This document shows, piece after piece, positions 43,964 through 53,313 of a DNA stretch of 64,000 bases. The DNA is from Leptospira sp. (lineage in GTDB: Bacteria; Spirochaetota; Leptospiria; Leptospirales; Leptospiraceae): assembly GCA_027531445.1 (NCBI GenBank), contig JAPZRK010000006.1:7662-71661 (forward strand). Direction: 5' to 3'. The position numbers were made by a program, and so were the translations under genes. A model generated the notes under the pieces. The model did not search any database. It saw only the letters and a program-made list of their open reading frames with translations, and was not told where the DNA came from. How positions within the stretch are numbered: position 1 is the first letter of the stretch; each line of letters opens with the position of its first letter.

Positions 43964-44938
43964 TTAGTTTATAATTTCTCCACCACAGCTTGATCCAGCT
44001 CCAGCTGTACAACCATAACAATGATTTGCAGTTGCAATATCTCTTGATAAAAATTTTTCTAAGTCAAAGTCTCGAATATGATTCAATGTTTTCGAGTTGA
44101 TATCTAACATTTGATTAAAATCACAGTCATAGATAGAGCCATCAAAACCGACAGAAATCTGATCAAGGCACATAAGACCTGATAAAGTAGATGGATTGAA
44201 TGCATTTGTGAGAGTGTCCATATACATATCAAATTTATTTGACCTGACCAGTGCGCTCAAGAATCGATTGATGGGGAGGTTGTTAATGCAATAAAGATGA
44301 TTGAATGTAATACCAAGTTTTTTTAAGTTTTCTTTAAACTCTTTCTCCAAAGTGGCTTGGCTTGTTGAAAGGAATAAACCATTTGGATTGTAAACTAAAT
44401 TGAGTGGAAGGGTTGAACCATAGCCTAACTGATTCAATTTGCGCAAGGCGGTAATTGATTTTTGGAAGACTCCTTTGCCCCTTTGGTTATCCGTCGTTGT
44501 TTCGATAAAGGACGGAAGAGAGGAAATGATTTCCACTTTTTGTTCTGCCAAAAAATCATATAGCCAATCCATTCCAGGCTCTTCGAGGATCGTTAGATTG
44601 CACCGATCAATCACATGCTTTCCAAGAGCCTTAGCTTCCAATACAATTTTTCGGAAGTGAGGATTCCCTTCAGGCGCTCCACCTGTTATATCCACCGTCT
44701 CGATGCTAGGCGTCCTTTTTATCACAGAAAGGCACAGTTCTACCGTCTCCAGATCCATCATTTCGGTACGAATGGGTGAGGCGTCCACATGACAATGCCT
44801 GCAGGCCTGGTTACACCATTTGCCTACATTGATTTGAAATACTTTTAAAGACCTTGCCTTGAGTCTAACTCCCACTCGCTCATGAAAAGAAATTCCCTGA
44901 AACGAATCTAATGTATCTAATTGTTCGCTTGATTTCAA
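43964..44938 (-). CDS. arsS: Radical SAM protein, arsenosugar ArsS type
   Basis: The Cys42-x3-Cys46-x2-Cys49 motif (WCNQACRHCH) binds the radical-SAM 4Fe-4S cluster. The C-terminus ends HCYGCTAGAGSSCGGE (Cys307, Cys310, Cys318), the DUF3641 tail of the ArsS family. At 324 residues it has the family length. ArsS adds the 5'-deoxyadenosyl group to dimethylated arsenic on the way to arsenosugars. Cys, not selenocysteine, is present in the tail. It overlaps the preceding AhpD-like gene by four bases. No arsenite methyltransferase (ArsM) is in the window. Confidence 0.9.
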   Translation of the reverse strand: MKSSEQLDTLDSFQGISFHERVGVRLKARSLKVFQINVGKWCNQACRHCHVDASPIRTEMMDLETVELCLSVIKRTPSIETVDITGGAPEGNPHFRKIVLEAKALGKHVIDRCNLTILEEPGMDWLYDFLAEQKVEIISSLPSFIETTTDNQRGKGVFQKSITALRKLNQLGYGSTLPLNLVYNPNGLFLSTSQATLEKEFKENLKKLGITFNHLYCINNLPINRFLSALVRSNKFDMYMDTLTNAFNPSTLSGLMCLDQISVGFDGSIYDCDFNQMLDINSKTLNHIRDFDLEKFLSRDIATANHCYGCTAGAGSSCGGEIIN

Positions 44939-45300
44939 AAAGAGAGCTCATCAATTTTATTTTGCATTTGTAAACTATGAACCAGGTTAATGCCTGCAGA
45001 CATAGCCGCCGCAACGTGCACGGCTTCATTCATTTGCGCTTCATCTGCACCTTTTTGGAGGGAAGTTTGTGTATATGCATCGATGCAATAAGGACACTTC
45101 AATGCATGAGATACTGCCAAGGCAATGAGCGCTTTTTCTCGTTCGGAAAGTGCGCCTTCCGCCATGACTGAGTTATAATAACTAAAAAATTTATCTGCAA
45201 GTGCTGGGTTGGTGCGGCCGATTTCACCGAAACGACCTAAATCTTTTGCATCATAATAATGATTTTTTTCTGCCAATGCATACTCCCTAAAACGATACAA
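44935..45300 (-). CDS. AhpD/carboxymuconolactone decarboxylase-family protein, arsenosugar-associated
   Basis: The 121-residue protein has a CMD domain with the redox motif H66-x2-Cys69-x2-Cys72 (SHALKCPYCIDAYT), as in AhpD-type peroxidases. A short N-terminal extension (YYDAKDLGRFGEIGRTNPALADKFFSYY) is characteristic of the ArsS-associated subgroup. It is the first gene of a coupled pair with arsS (4-base overlap), which supports an arsenosugar link. Its precise reaction is not established. Confidence 0.87.
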   Translation of the reverse strand: MYRFREYALAEKNHYYDAKDLGRFGEIGRTNPALADKFFSYYNSVMAEGALSEREKALIALAVSHALKCPYCIDAYTQTSLQKGADEAQMNEAVHVAAAMSAGINLVHSLQMQNKIDELSF

Positions 45301-45439
45301 TCGTTCTTTAGATGAGAGTAGGATGGCGATGCTTTTTTTCCATAACTTTCCAGCGACAGTCTCGCCTTTTTTGAAAAATCAGCCTAAGATACAACTCGGA
45401 ATTACCAATTATTTGGAGTTATGCGATACTTCTCTGATT

Positions 45440-45925
45440 TTATGGTAGGCTTTCCAAAAATTTTTGTATGGCATCTTCGCCTCTATCGTCTGCTAGATGA
45501 GCAGGGGTTGTGCCTTCTGCATTTTTAATTTTGGTTTCGGCGCCTTTTTCTACAAGAAACTTCACCAATTTGAGGTTCCCGCGAAAGACGGCTCGATATA
45601 GCGCTGTTTCTCCTACAGTATTCCTTAGGTTGATGTTTGCCCCGTTCGTAACCAAATATTCGACAATTTTTTCTTCTTCTTGGTCAACCGCGCGGATTAA
45701 TGGTGAATTTCCCAAATGGTCTTTTTTGTTGATAGGATAACTCGATTCAATGATTTCCTTCACTTTGGGAAGGTCACCTTTGTCTATTGCCTGATAGAGG
45801 ATCAATTCTGGTGTAGGCTGTTCTTTTTTGATTACATCATCGTTTGCGCAGTGGAATAAAAAAAGAAATACGCTGAATAATAGGAATCGGAATAAACTTC
45901 TGTCTAAGGTATCAAGGGAGATCAT
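45440..45925 (-). CDS. Small ankyrin-repeat lipoprotein
   Basis: I start at the ATG at 45925, preceded by AAAAGGAG, because it begins a lipoprotein signal (FLFHC). The longer frame from 46042 would run under the opposite gene. The ~160-residue mature part holds three or four ankyrin repeats (DLPKVKEIIESSYPINKKDHLGNSPLIRAVD, KIVEYLVTNGANINLRN, LKLVKFLVEKGAETKIKN). Probably an envelope protein-interaction module. It is divergent from the SPFH gene with 22 bases between the starts. Confidence 0.82.
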   Translation of the reverse strand: MISLDTLDRSLFRFLLFSVFLFLFHCANDDVIKKEQPTPELILYQAIDKGDLPKVKEIIESSYPINKKDHLGNSPLIRAVDQEEEKIVEYLVTNGANINLRNTVGETALYRAVFRGNLKLVKFLVEKGAETKIKNAEGTTPAHLADDRGEDAIQKFLESLP

Positions 45926-45947
45926 TCTCCTTTTAGAGTGGGTAACT

Positions 45948-46760
45948 ATGATTGCTAGTCGAATTTTTTTTATAATTCTTTTACTGGTATCGCCATTTAT
46001 GAGCTGTATCACAGTCATCGATCCGGGAGAGGTAGGTCTCATGTGGCGTCCTTATAGCTCAGGCCTAGGCCAAAAACCATTAGAATCGAAGGTCCAATTT
46101 TATATGCCTTGGAATAGTGTGTTTACCTATTCGGTTCAGTGGAAGTCTTACCAGGAAAAGGTGGAGGTGCTCACAAGAGATGATCTAACGATTGTCGTGA
46201 CAGCCCAGCTGATTGCCCGTGCAAAAGAAAACGAGCTTTATGACCTGCAAATGGAAATTGGTACCGCATACTATGAAAAAGTAGTCAGACCACAATTTCG
46301 AACTTCTATCCGCAATGTTCTATCTGCATATAACATGGTTTCTATTTCAAAAGAGACACCTAACGTATCAGTTCAGATCAAAAAGAATTTAGTTGAAAAA
46401 TTGGCTAACAAACACGTAGACATCGATGATGTGATTATCGATGATGTGGAGTATAGCCCGTCAATTCTTCGAGCGATCGAGGCAAAATTAACAAAACAAC
46501 AAGAACAAGAACAAATGAAATTTGAGATCAACATTGCAAAACGGGATGCAGAAATCCAAATCATTTCTTCAGAGGGAAAGGCAAAGGCAATCTTGATTGA
46601 AGCGGAAGCGCAAGCAAAGGCTCAGAAACTTTTATCTGAATCCATTACACCGAAGTACATTCAGTTGAAGACAGTGGAAAACCCAAATAACAAATTGATC
46701 ATCATCCCGAGCGGTCGAGATGGAATGCCAATCATGCTGAATGCGGATACTTTAAAATAG
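45948..46760 (+). CDS. SPFH/prohibitin-domain membrane protein
   Basis: The frame opens at 45828 but the ATG at 45948 begins a clear signal/anchor (IIFFIILLLVSPFMSC), so I use it (270 aa). Residues ~25-185 form an SPFH/band-7 domain (VIDPGEVGLMWRPYSSG, then EVLTRDDLTIVVTAQLIARAKE). The coiled-coil tail (EAKLTKQQEQEQMKFEINIAKRDAEIQIISSEGKAKAILIEAEAQAKAQ) is typical of prohibitin/HflK-type assemblies, which form large membrane rings. Partner proteases are not adjacent. Confidence 0.87.
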   Translation: MIASRIFFIILLLVSPFMSCITVIDPGEVGLMWRPYSSGLGQKPLESKVQFYMPWNSVFTYSVQWKSYQEKVEVLTRDDLTIVVTAQLIARAKENELYDLQMEIGTAYYEKVVRPQFRTSIRNVLSAYNMVSISKETPNVSVQIKKNLVEKLANKHVDIDDVIIDDVEYSPSILRAIEAKLTKQQEQEQMKFEINIAKRDAEIQIISSEGKAKAILIEAEAQAKAQKLLSESITPKYIQLKTVENPNNKLIIIPSGRDGMPIMLNADTLK

Positions 46761-46766
46761 TAAAAC

Positions 46767-47339
46767 CTACTCTTCTTTGGTCTCTAATTTTTTGAGTTCG
46801 CTTCCCTCGAAAGGGATCTTTGTTTTATTTACATCTAACAAAGGTCCCAGTTCATAAATTTCTTCGTATCCATATGCTTTCAAAGATGTGTATGTAGAAA
46901 GGTTTAAGGAAGCCGCTGGAGCCTTTGCGGCAAATGAATCGGGGCTACCTTCAAAATTATTATTACAATATATTAGTATTTTGGTTTGTTTTGTTGGGAT
47001 TAGGTTCTTTAAGCTGGATTCGGTAAACTCGGTAAAAGGAAGATTTTTTGCGCCAAGAATGTGTCTTTGATTGTACCTAGATTCACTCCTGGCGTCCAAT
47101 ACGATCACATCGGGATCTTTCATCATCGACAAAAACTTCTTTTCAGAGACTCTATGTGCTTCTCGAATTTCAGCTGATGAATCCACAATCTTCTGAAACT
47201 CTTGGTAATCGATCATTTGGTTTTGAAATTGATCTTTGCGCTGATTCTTAGGTGTCTTTTTTTTTGTTTTTGATTCTGCATCAATTGCAACGATTGAAAA
47301 GAACTGTAGCGCGAGTATGGCGGTAAATAATACTTTCAT
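46767..47339 (-). CDS. Exported single-domain rhodanese-like protein
   Basis: A signal peptide (to ~22) and basic linker lead to one rhodanese domain (~60-185): VIVLDARSESRYNQRHILGAKNLPF, and an active-loop Cys125 in ILIYCNNNFEGSPDSFAAK. The loop lacks the usual Gly and Arg, so catalysis is uncertain. Paralogue 1's CRTNFEA loop shows the same NFE triplet. It converges on the SPFH gene with 6 bases between. It is the fifth exported rhodanese-type protein in 16 kb. Confidence 0.83.
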   Translation of the reverse strand: MKVLFTAILALQFFSIVAIDAESKTKKKTPKNQRKDQFQNQMIDYQEFQKIVDSSAEIREAHRVSEKKFLSMMKDPDVIVLDARSESRYNQRHILGAKNLPFTEFTESSLKNLIPTKQTKILIYCNNNFEGSPDSFAAKAPAASLNLSTYTSLKAYGYEEIYELGPLLDVNKTKIPFEGSELKKLETKEE

Positions 47340-47782
47340 TGCGTATTCCTGAATCCTTCGATGATGATTTCACAAACCAAATCGTAGTGTAGCTGTTTAA
47401 ATTACATTCTATTTCGTTCCGATGTAAAGAAGAAATCATCTTAAATTTGTTGAGTGAGGCTAATAAATTTATCGAAGTGGGAAAAGTCCATTTGGAGCTA
47501 TAAGAGTAGGTTTAGCCATAAAATCATGTTTGAGAAAAAAAAATTTGGTGGGTTTTCTAAATCCAAACAAATACGTGTTATAGAATAGTCGTAAGGTGGA
47601 TTTGTTTGTATCTTTGCTTTGATTAAAATAGCTATCGCCTTTGAAAGAGAATACTGTATTTTGTCTGGAAAGAATGAATCTCAAAAAAATCCGTCGTTTT
47701 GGATCTCTCGGATCAGACTCTGAAAAAATATTTGAAATTTATAAAAGTTGACAGCCATTGATTTTGAACCACGATCTCAAGG
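47340..47782. other. Intergenic region (443 bp), no clear gene
   Basis: This separates the divergently transcribed rhodanese-like and histidine kinase genes. It is AT-rich. One ~71-codon minus-strand frame (47469-47684) has a non-ATG start and no ribosome-binding site. I see no clear promoter hexamers, operator dyad or RNA structure; a small untranslated or decayed element is possible. Confidence 0.5.
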
Positions 47783-49783
47783 ATGGCACTCCTGCTCTTT
47801 GGAATTGGAAGCATCATCTGTCTTTTTGCCTATGTTTCTGGCTTATTTTTTCCTAACCAACTCCAAATTTTGAATCATCTCCAATGGACACTTTGCTCCT
47901 CTCTGGGAGCTGTCTTGGCGTGGAATGGATATGCCAGGACTATTGTGTGGAAGAGGTCAAGGATGTACTATGCCATCGGTGTCACTTCGCATGCTGTTGG
48001 TCAATGGATTTGGGAGATTCAGTTTTTGCACCCGTCCGCTTTTTTTCCAGGGGCAAGCGAGATTTTTTTTATTCTTTCTGGTCTATTGATTCTTTTGGGT
48101 GTCATTGCTTCTTTAAAAAATATCCAATTTCCAGAAAGCATACAAATCCTGGCAATTGATGGATTTTCTATTTCGCTGATTTGTCTAGTTTTAGTTTTGC
48201 TTCGGTATCGGCCTACGTTAGAAGAATTAAACATCTTGCAGATGTTTGTTTTTGCTGCGCTTCCAGTTTTGTTCTTTTGTGCCTTTTCATTCCTTCTGAT
48301 TGTACTTTTAGCCTATGGTTTGCGTTCTTCTATTTATTATTTCGTTTTTTTAATTGGATGTCTTAACTTCGGATTACTTTGGTTAGAATGGAATGCTTTT
48401 TTATTGGAAAATAATTTGAAGGAGGGAATGATTCTTAGTTATGGTTTTTCAATTACCTCTCTTTTGCTTGGATTATCTTCTAATCAGTGGGAATTAAGAC
48501 AAAGTCTGCTTCCAAAACATTACATATCGAATTTAAGATTTGTGCCCATTTTAACTATAATTTTTGTTGGTTTCCTAATTTTGTATATTGGGCTAATGGG
48601 TCAGTATTCTATATCAATCAAATTGATTGTTGCAATTATTTCCATTTTGATCCTTATACTCATCTACATTCGCCAACTTCTCCAGAATCAAGATACGACC
48701 CATACAGAGAGCAATCTAAGGTCCTTAAACCTTGAATTAGAAGCCATCGTTTTACAGCGAACGAATGATTTGATGTTAAGCAATGAATCCTTGAAAAGAA
48801 AGGTTGAAGAGCTAAAAGATGCGCAGACTAAAGTAGTCCAATCGGAAAAATTGTCCACACTTGGGCAGTTAGTTGGAACGATGGCGCATGAAATAAATAC
48901 ACCACTTGGTGCTATATCTTCCTCAAATAGTATTTTTCAAATCTCAGTAAATGAAAGGTTAGAGTCTGTAATCAAAACGCTTCGATCTTTATCCGAAATG
49001 GAAATTGAAATATGGCTCTCACTTTATCATCTGGCTCTAAAACATGAACATAAATTTACGCCACAATCTGATAAAAATCATGTTAGAATCCTTCACGACT
49101 ATTTTGAAGGTAAAGTTGCGAATGTGCGATTTATTTGCGAAACGCTTGTTGATTTTGGCATTACCGAATCGAATTTAGATCGAAACTTGCTTAGTTTACC
49201 TGGTGAAAGAATTTCAGAGATCGTTGAATCTGTTAAGCCATTTATTGATATGAATCGAGCAAATTTAATCATTGCAGAGTCTGTCGAAAGAGCCAACAAA
49301 TTAATCAAATCATTAAGAACATATCTCCATCAAACTACGTATACTAGCATTGAAGTTGTCAACTTATTGAATCAATTTGAAGATTTGATTGCTTTGTACT
49401 TTGAAAAACATGCACAGAACATGAAAATTCGAATTGAGATTCCCAGTGACATCTTATTAAAATGTTATGCTGATGAATTAAGTCAGGTTTGGACAAATTT
49501 GATCAATAATTCGATGTATGCGATGGAGTTTCGGGGGGAAATACGTATAACGGCTATTAAATTAGACAATGCTGTAGAAGTAGTCATTTGGGATGACGGT
49601 CCTGGCATTCCGATGGAGATCCAACCCAGAATCTTTGATGTTTTTTTTACTACGAAAAAAATTGGCGAAGGCACTGGACTCGGTTTGACTATATCAAAAG
49701 CGATTATCGAAAAACACAACGGCTCCATCCATTTTGAATCCAAACCAAGAGATACTAAGTTTATAGTGAGATTACCTTTATGA
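47783..49783 (+). CDS. Membrane sensor histidine kinase
   Basis: The 666-residue protein has ~8 N-terminal spans (~1-300), a coiled coil (~310-355), an H-box with His369 (GTMAHEINTPLGAISSSNS) and a C-terminal ATPase domain (VWTNLINNSMYAM, WDDGPGIP, FTTKKIGEGTGLGLTISK). A ~130-residue insertion with conserved helices lies between H-box and ATPase. There is no receiver domain and no response-regulator gene next to it. Its stop overlaps the next gene by four bases (ATGA), starting a three-gene operon. Confidence 0.9.
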   Translation: MALLLFGIGSIICLFAYVSGLFFPNQLQILNHLQWTLCSSLGAVLAWNGYARTIVWKRSRMYYAIGVTSHAVGQWIWEIQFLHPSAFFPGASEIFFILSGLLILLGVIASLKNIQFPESIQILAIDGFSISLICLVLVLLRYRPTLEELNILQMFVFAALPVLFFCAFSFLLIVLLAYGLRSSIYYFVFLIGCLNFGLLWLEWNAFLLENNLKEGMILSYGFSITSLLLGLSSNQWELRQSLLPKHYISNLRFVPILTIIFVGFLILYIGLMGQYSISIKLIVAIISILILILIYIRQLLQNQDTTHTESNLRSLNLELEAIVLQRTNDLMLSNESLKRKVEELKDAQTKVVQSEKLSTLGQLVGTMAHEINTPLGAISSSNSIFQISVNERLESVIKTLRSLSEMEIEIWLSLYHLALKHEHKFTPQSDKNHVRILHDYFEGKVANVRFICETLVDFGITESNLDRNLLSLPGERISEIVESVKPFIDMNRANLIIAESVERANKLIKSLRTYLHQTTYTSIEVVNLLNQFEDLIALYFEKHAQNMKIRIEIPSDILLKCYADELSQVWTNLINNSMYAMEFRGEIRITAIKLDNAVEVVIWDDGPGIPMEIQPRIFDVFFTTKKIGEGTGLGLTISKAIIEKHNGSIHFESKPRDTKFIVRLPL

Positions 49784-50697
49784 TCAAATGCGAACAATGC
49801 GGTAGCCAATCATTTTATCAAGAATCGAAAGGGGTATTAAGGTGCTCAGATTGTTTCTCCAAAATAGAATATCCGATCCCCTCTTCAGAAGTTAAACAAA
49901 GTTCTACTAGAGAAGATGTTACAAAACAAGGATCCAAACAAAAACAAGGGAGTCTTCGCTCCTTTGTCATCGCCGGTGTAAGTCTATTTTTTTATTTTAT
50001 GATTTCGAATTATTTAGAGACATGGAAAGATTATTTCTTCTCGTCTCAGAATCAACTATCGATACAAACATCAACTCCTTCAGTTGAGCCCACTATAACT
50101 ACGTCGATAGGTGGGAAAGATATAGATGGAACTTTGTTTGAATTGGAAGAGCTGACACCTGTTCCAGATGGAATCGGAAATGTTTACTTTATAGGATATG
50201 TTAAAAACAACTCAACATTTCCTTCAGAAAAGCCTAAAGTAAATGTCTATGTCTATGATAAAAACAGAAACAAAGTTGGCCAAACATTTGGTTATGCGGC
50301 GTCAGATATTCTCCTTCCAGGTGCTCGTTCTATGTTACAAATTCTATTAAAAGATTCGCCTAAGTTTGTTTCTTTTGATTCAAATGTGGAGGCGAAAACA
50401 CTTTATTTTGAACGTGGAAAACCGAATTTAGCTCTTATTGATTCCAAATTAGAATATAAAAACTCATCTGCACAATTGGTTGGATCCATTCGAAACGATT
50501 CAGATCTAGCTGTGCAATTTGTGAATCTTTCAATTATTTTCAAAAATAACAAAAAGAAGGTAATCAGATACAACAATAGCTATCTTCCGAATGAGAGGAT
50601 AAACGCAGGGGAAGAAGTAAAATTCGTAATTCCACTATATTTTGAAGAAAAAGATGTGCGCTCTTATGATGTTGAAATTGACGGAATGTTCTTTTGA
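49780..50697 (+). CDS. Zinc-ribbon, membrane-anchored FxLYD-like protein
   Basis: Residues 1-32 hold a zinc ribbon (CEQCGS...CSDCFS, two CxxC pairs), residues ~68-85 one membrane span, and ~105-305 two beta-sandwich modules resembling FxLYD domains (FIGYVKNNS..., then LVGSIRNDS). The first half is cytoplasmic, the beta modules outside. It is coupled to the histidine kinase upstream and the HEAT protein downstream by 4-base overlaps, so these three act together. Confidence 0.75.
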   Translation: MIKCEQCGSQSFYQESKGVLRCSDCFSKIEYPIPSSEVKQSSTREDVTKQGSKQKQGSLRSFVIAGVSLFFYFMISNYLETWKDYFFSSQNQLSIQTSTPSVEPTITTSIGGKDIDGTLFELEELTPVPDGIGNVYFIGYVKNNSTFPSEKPKVNVYVYDKNRNKVGQTFGYAASDILLPGARSMLQILLKDSPKFVSFDSNVEAKTLYFERGKPNLALIDSKLEYKNSSAQLVGSIRNDSDLAVQFVNLSIIFKNNKKKVIRYNNSYLPNERINAGEEVKFVIPLYFEEKDVRSYDVEIDGMFF

Positions 50698-51860
50698 TAA
50701 TTCGACTAAGGAATTGTTTGTTGATCGCGCGAATATGTTTATTATTCCTTATTTTTCTCTCATATAGTATTTTTGGTGATAACAAAAAAGCACAAACTCT
50801 ATTTCAGAATATCCAATCAAATGGTTGGCTCAAAGAAAAAATAGCCTTGGGAGCCAGATTGGGTGAGCAAGGCAAATCCGCCGAACCTTACATCCTCAAA
50901 CTTTTAGATGCAGCAAGTTATTGGGATCGACAAGCTGGCATCGAGGCCACGCGCAAATTTAACTCAGATGTGCTTAGTCGAAGATTACTTACTTTATATC
51001 TAGAAGATCATATGACAGATGCTATGTCCAAAGAAGTGATCATTGAAAGTATTGATCATTACTCTGCATATATATTGGAGCGCTGGGAAAGTTCAAGAGT
51101 AGAGAGTGAGCGTACAAAGTTGGTATTTTTGATTGGCCAGGCAAACGATGAAAAATCTAGAGTCCTGATCAAGGAGATTGTGTCGGATAAAAAATCAAAA
51201 CATCGCATAACCGCTTTTCAAACATTGGTAGATCGAAAAAATCCATCCGATGATTCGTTTATCAGAGGAAAATTTGAGGATCGAGATTTGCGATTTTTGG
51301 TTATGAAACATATCTTTGAACGCGGGAATCAAAATGATAAGTTACTATTATCTTCCGTCCTTCGTGATCCTAAAAAAAATCTGCCAGAAATTATAACCGC
51401 ACTCGCCTCTGTAAAAAAATGGGGAGCGTATGAGGAACAAGAAACGGAATATACTACCGTTTTACAGGATGATTCCTTTAGTGAGGATGCGAAAATTTAT
51501 GCCATAACATCCTTTAAGGATTACAGAAGTGAGTCGATTCGGATGTCATTATGCGAGCTGTCAAGAGATGGCATAGACCAAGAAACTAGAATCGTATCGG
51601 CAGAAGCATTGATCCCATATTCAGACATTCGTAATCTTGATTGTCTCAAACGGATTTCAAAAGAACCTTATATTGAACGACAAAAACAAAATGGGTTTGC
51701 AGATTTGTTTGCAACATTTGTGACTCTGGGTCTTTCCAATTTGATGAAGGGAATCCAAGAAAATAGGACAAGGACGAACTTTTCTATGAAACAAGCAGAA
51801 GTGCAAAGACATTTTGAATTTTTGCAATTGAAATCAAAAGCAAAGAATCATAATGATTAA
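50694..51860 (+). CDS. Exported HEAT-repeat-like protein
   Basis: A signal sequence (to ~28) is followed by ~350 residues of alpha-helical HEAT/armadillo-type repeats (for example EPYILKLLDAASYWDRQAGIEATRKF, LIKEIVSDKKSKHRITAFQTLVD, LCELSRDGIDQETRIVSAEALIPY). It is the third gene of the kinase operon, coupled to the zinc-ribbon protein by a 4-base overlap. It may present a periplasmic scaffold or ligand sensor to the kinase; this is inference from the operon. Confidence 0.75.
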   Translation: MIIRLRNCLLIARICLLFLIFLSYSIFGDNKKAQTLFQNIQSNGWLKEKIALGARLGEQGKSAEPYILKLLDAASYWDRQAGIEATRKFNSDVLSRRLLTLYLEDHMTDAMSKEVIIESIDHYSAYILERWESSRVESERTKLVFLIGQANDEKSRVLIKEIVSDKKSKHRITAFQTLVDRKNPSDDSFIRGKFEDRDLRFLVMKHIFERGNQNDKLLLSSVLRDPKKNLPEIITALASVKKWGAYEEQETEYTTVLQDDSFSEDAKIYAITSFKDYRSESIRMSLCELSRDGIDQETRIVSAEALIPYSDIRNLDCLKRISKEPYIERQKQNGFADLFATFVTLGLSNLMKGIQENRTRTNFSMKQAEVQRHFEFLQLKSKAKNHND

Positions 51861-51924
51861 ATGAGTTTCAAAGATTCGTATTTTTTAATTGTTTCTATGC
51901 GAATCTTGGATTCACTTTGACTTT

Positions 51925-53313
51925 ATGTACCATACAACTTTAGGTCAAAAGGTATTTCGGTTTGAGAGTTTGAAATCTCTGCTTGCAAAAGCGACTCCTC
52001 TTCGATCTGGAGATGTTCTGGCTTCCATCTCTGCAATAAACCAAGAAGAACGGATTGCTGCACAATTCTGTTTGGCTGACCTCCCTCTGAAAGAATTTTT
52101 AAATCAAGAGTTGATTCCGAGTAGCGAGGATGAAGTCACTGCTTTGATCCAAAGGAAGTTTGATCCTTCGAGTTTTTCTCACATTAGTCATGAGACAGTT
52201 GGTTCGTTTCGGGAGTGGATTCTTTCAGATAAGGTTGGCGAAGAGGAAATCAAACAAATCCGTTACGGACTGACACCCGAAATGGTAGCCGCTGTCTCAA
52301 AAATCATGTCCTTACAAGATTTAGTGTTAGGGGCAAAAAAATGTAGAGTGGTGACATCCTTTCGAAATACCATTGGTGAAAAGGACCGACTTTCTGTACG
52401 ACTCCAGCCCAATCATCCTACCGATGATCCCAAGGGTATTGCCGCAAGTATCCTGGACGGACTTTTGTTAGGCGCTGGAGATGCAGTTATCGGAATCAAT
52501 CCAGCTACCGATAATCTTCCAAATTCAAGAAAACTATTAGAGTTGATGGATTCCATTCGAGTTCGGTACGAAATACCTACACAAACGTGTGTTTTGTGTC
52601 ATGTCACTACCTCGATCGAGCTTATGAATCAAGGTGCTCCACTTGATCTTGTGTTTCAATCAATCGGTGGGACACAAAAATTAAATGAAAGCTTTGGTAT
52701 CAATCTTGCGATGTTAAGAGAAGCAAGAGAACAGGCACTTTCTCTAAAAAGATTTACCAAAGGAAATCATGTGATGTATTTTGAAACTGGTCAAGGGAGT
52801 GCACTTTCTGCAAATGCACATCATGGAATCGACCAACAAACATTGGAAGTGAGGGCCTATGCAGTGGCACGAGAATTTTCACCATTGCTTGTGAATACTG
52901 TTGTTGGTTTTATTGGACCTGAATATCTTTTTAACGGAAAACAAATTGTCAGAGCAGGATTAGAGGATCACTTTTGTGGAAAACTAATGGGTCTCCCGAT
53001 GGGTGTTGATATTTGTTACACCAATCATGCAGAGGCGGATGCGGATGATATGGATGTTTTGATGACTATGCTCGGCGTTGCTGGAACCAATTTCATTATG
53101 GGAATACCCGGTTCCGATGATATCATGCTTTCTTATCAAAGTACATCCTTCCATGATGCACTCTATCTTCGTCAAAGTTTGGGTTTGAAACCAGCACCCG
53201 AATTTGAACATTGGCTTGAGAAGATGGGAGTGGTTGCGGAAGGCTCTTCTATACCACTTCTCAAATCAAACTCTGGTAAGCTGATATCAAAATACACCCA
53301 GGACTTTACATGA
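51925..53313 (+). CDS. eutB: Ethanolamine ammonia-lyase large subunit
   Basis: The frame opens at 51889, but the ATG at 51925 matches the usual EutB N-terminus (MYHTTLGQKVFRFESLKSLLAKATPLRSGDVLAS). At 462 residues it is normal for EutB. Family blocks include TPEMVAAVSKIMSLQDL, FRNTIG...RLQPNHPTDDPKGIAASILDG, ATDNLP and MYFETGQGSALSANAHHGIDQQTLE. With EutC and adenosylcobalamin it converts ethanolamine to acetaldehyde and ammonia. It overlaps eutC by four bases. No microcompartment or eutA genes are nearby, so it is a minimal system. Confidence 0.96.
   Translation: MYHTTLGQKVFRFESLKSLLAKATPLRSGDVLASISAINQEERIAAQFCLADLPLKEFLNQELIPSSEDEVTALIQRKFDPSSFSHISHETVGSFREWILSDKVGEEEIKQIRYGLTPEMVAAVSKIMSLQDLVLGAKKCRVVTSFRNTIGEKDRLSVRLQPNHPTDDPKGIAASILDGLLLGAGDAVIGINPATDNLPNSRKLLELMDSIRVRYEIPTQTCVLCHVTTSIELMNQGAPLDLVFQSIGGTQKLNESFGINLAMLREAREQALSLKRFTKGNHVMYFETGQGSALSANAHHGIDQQTLEVRAYAVAREFSPLLVNTVVGFIGPEYLFNGKQIVRAGLEDHFCGKLMGLPMGVDICYTNHAEADADDMDVLMTMLGVAGTNFIMGIPGSDDIMLSYQSTSFHDALYLRQSLGLKPAPEFEHWLEKMGVVAEGSSIPLLKSNSGKLISKYTQDFT

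Noticed and set aside
44439..44660. 73-codon plus-strand frame antisense to arsS
   Set aside because: The opposite strand encodes conserved radical SAM sequence throughout; no start signal is visible.
43964..44938. ArsS as a selenoprotein
   Set aside because: The tail Cys codons are ordinary Cys and there is no in-frame TGA before the stop.
47469..47684. 71-codon minus-strand frame in the 443-base gap
   Set aside because: It has a non-ATG start, no ribosome-binding site and an Arg/Phe/Lys-rich composition typical of translated AT-rich non-coding DNA.
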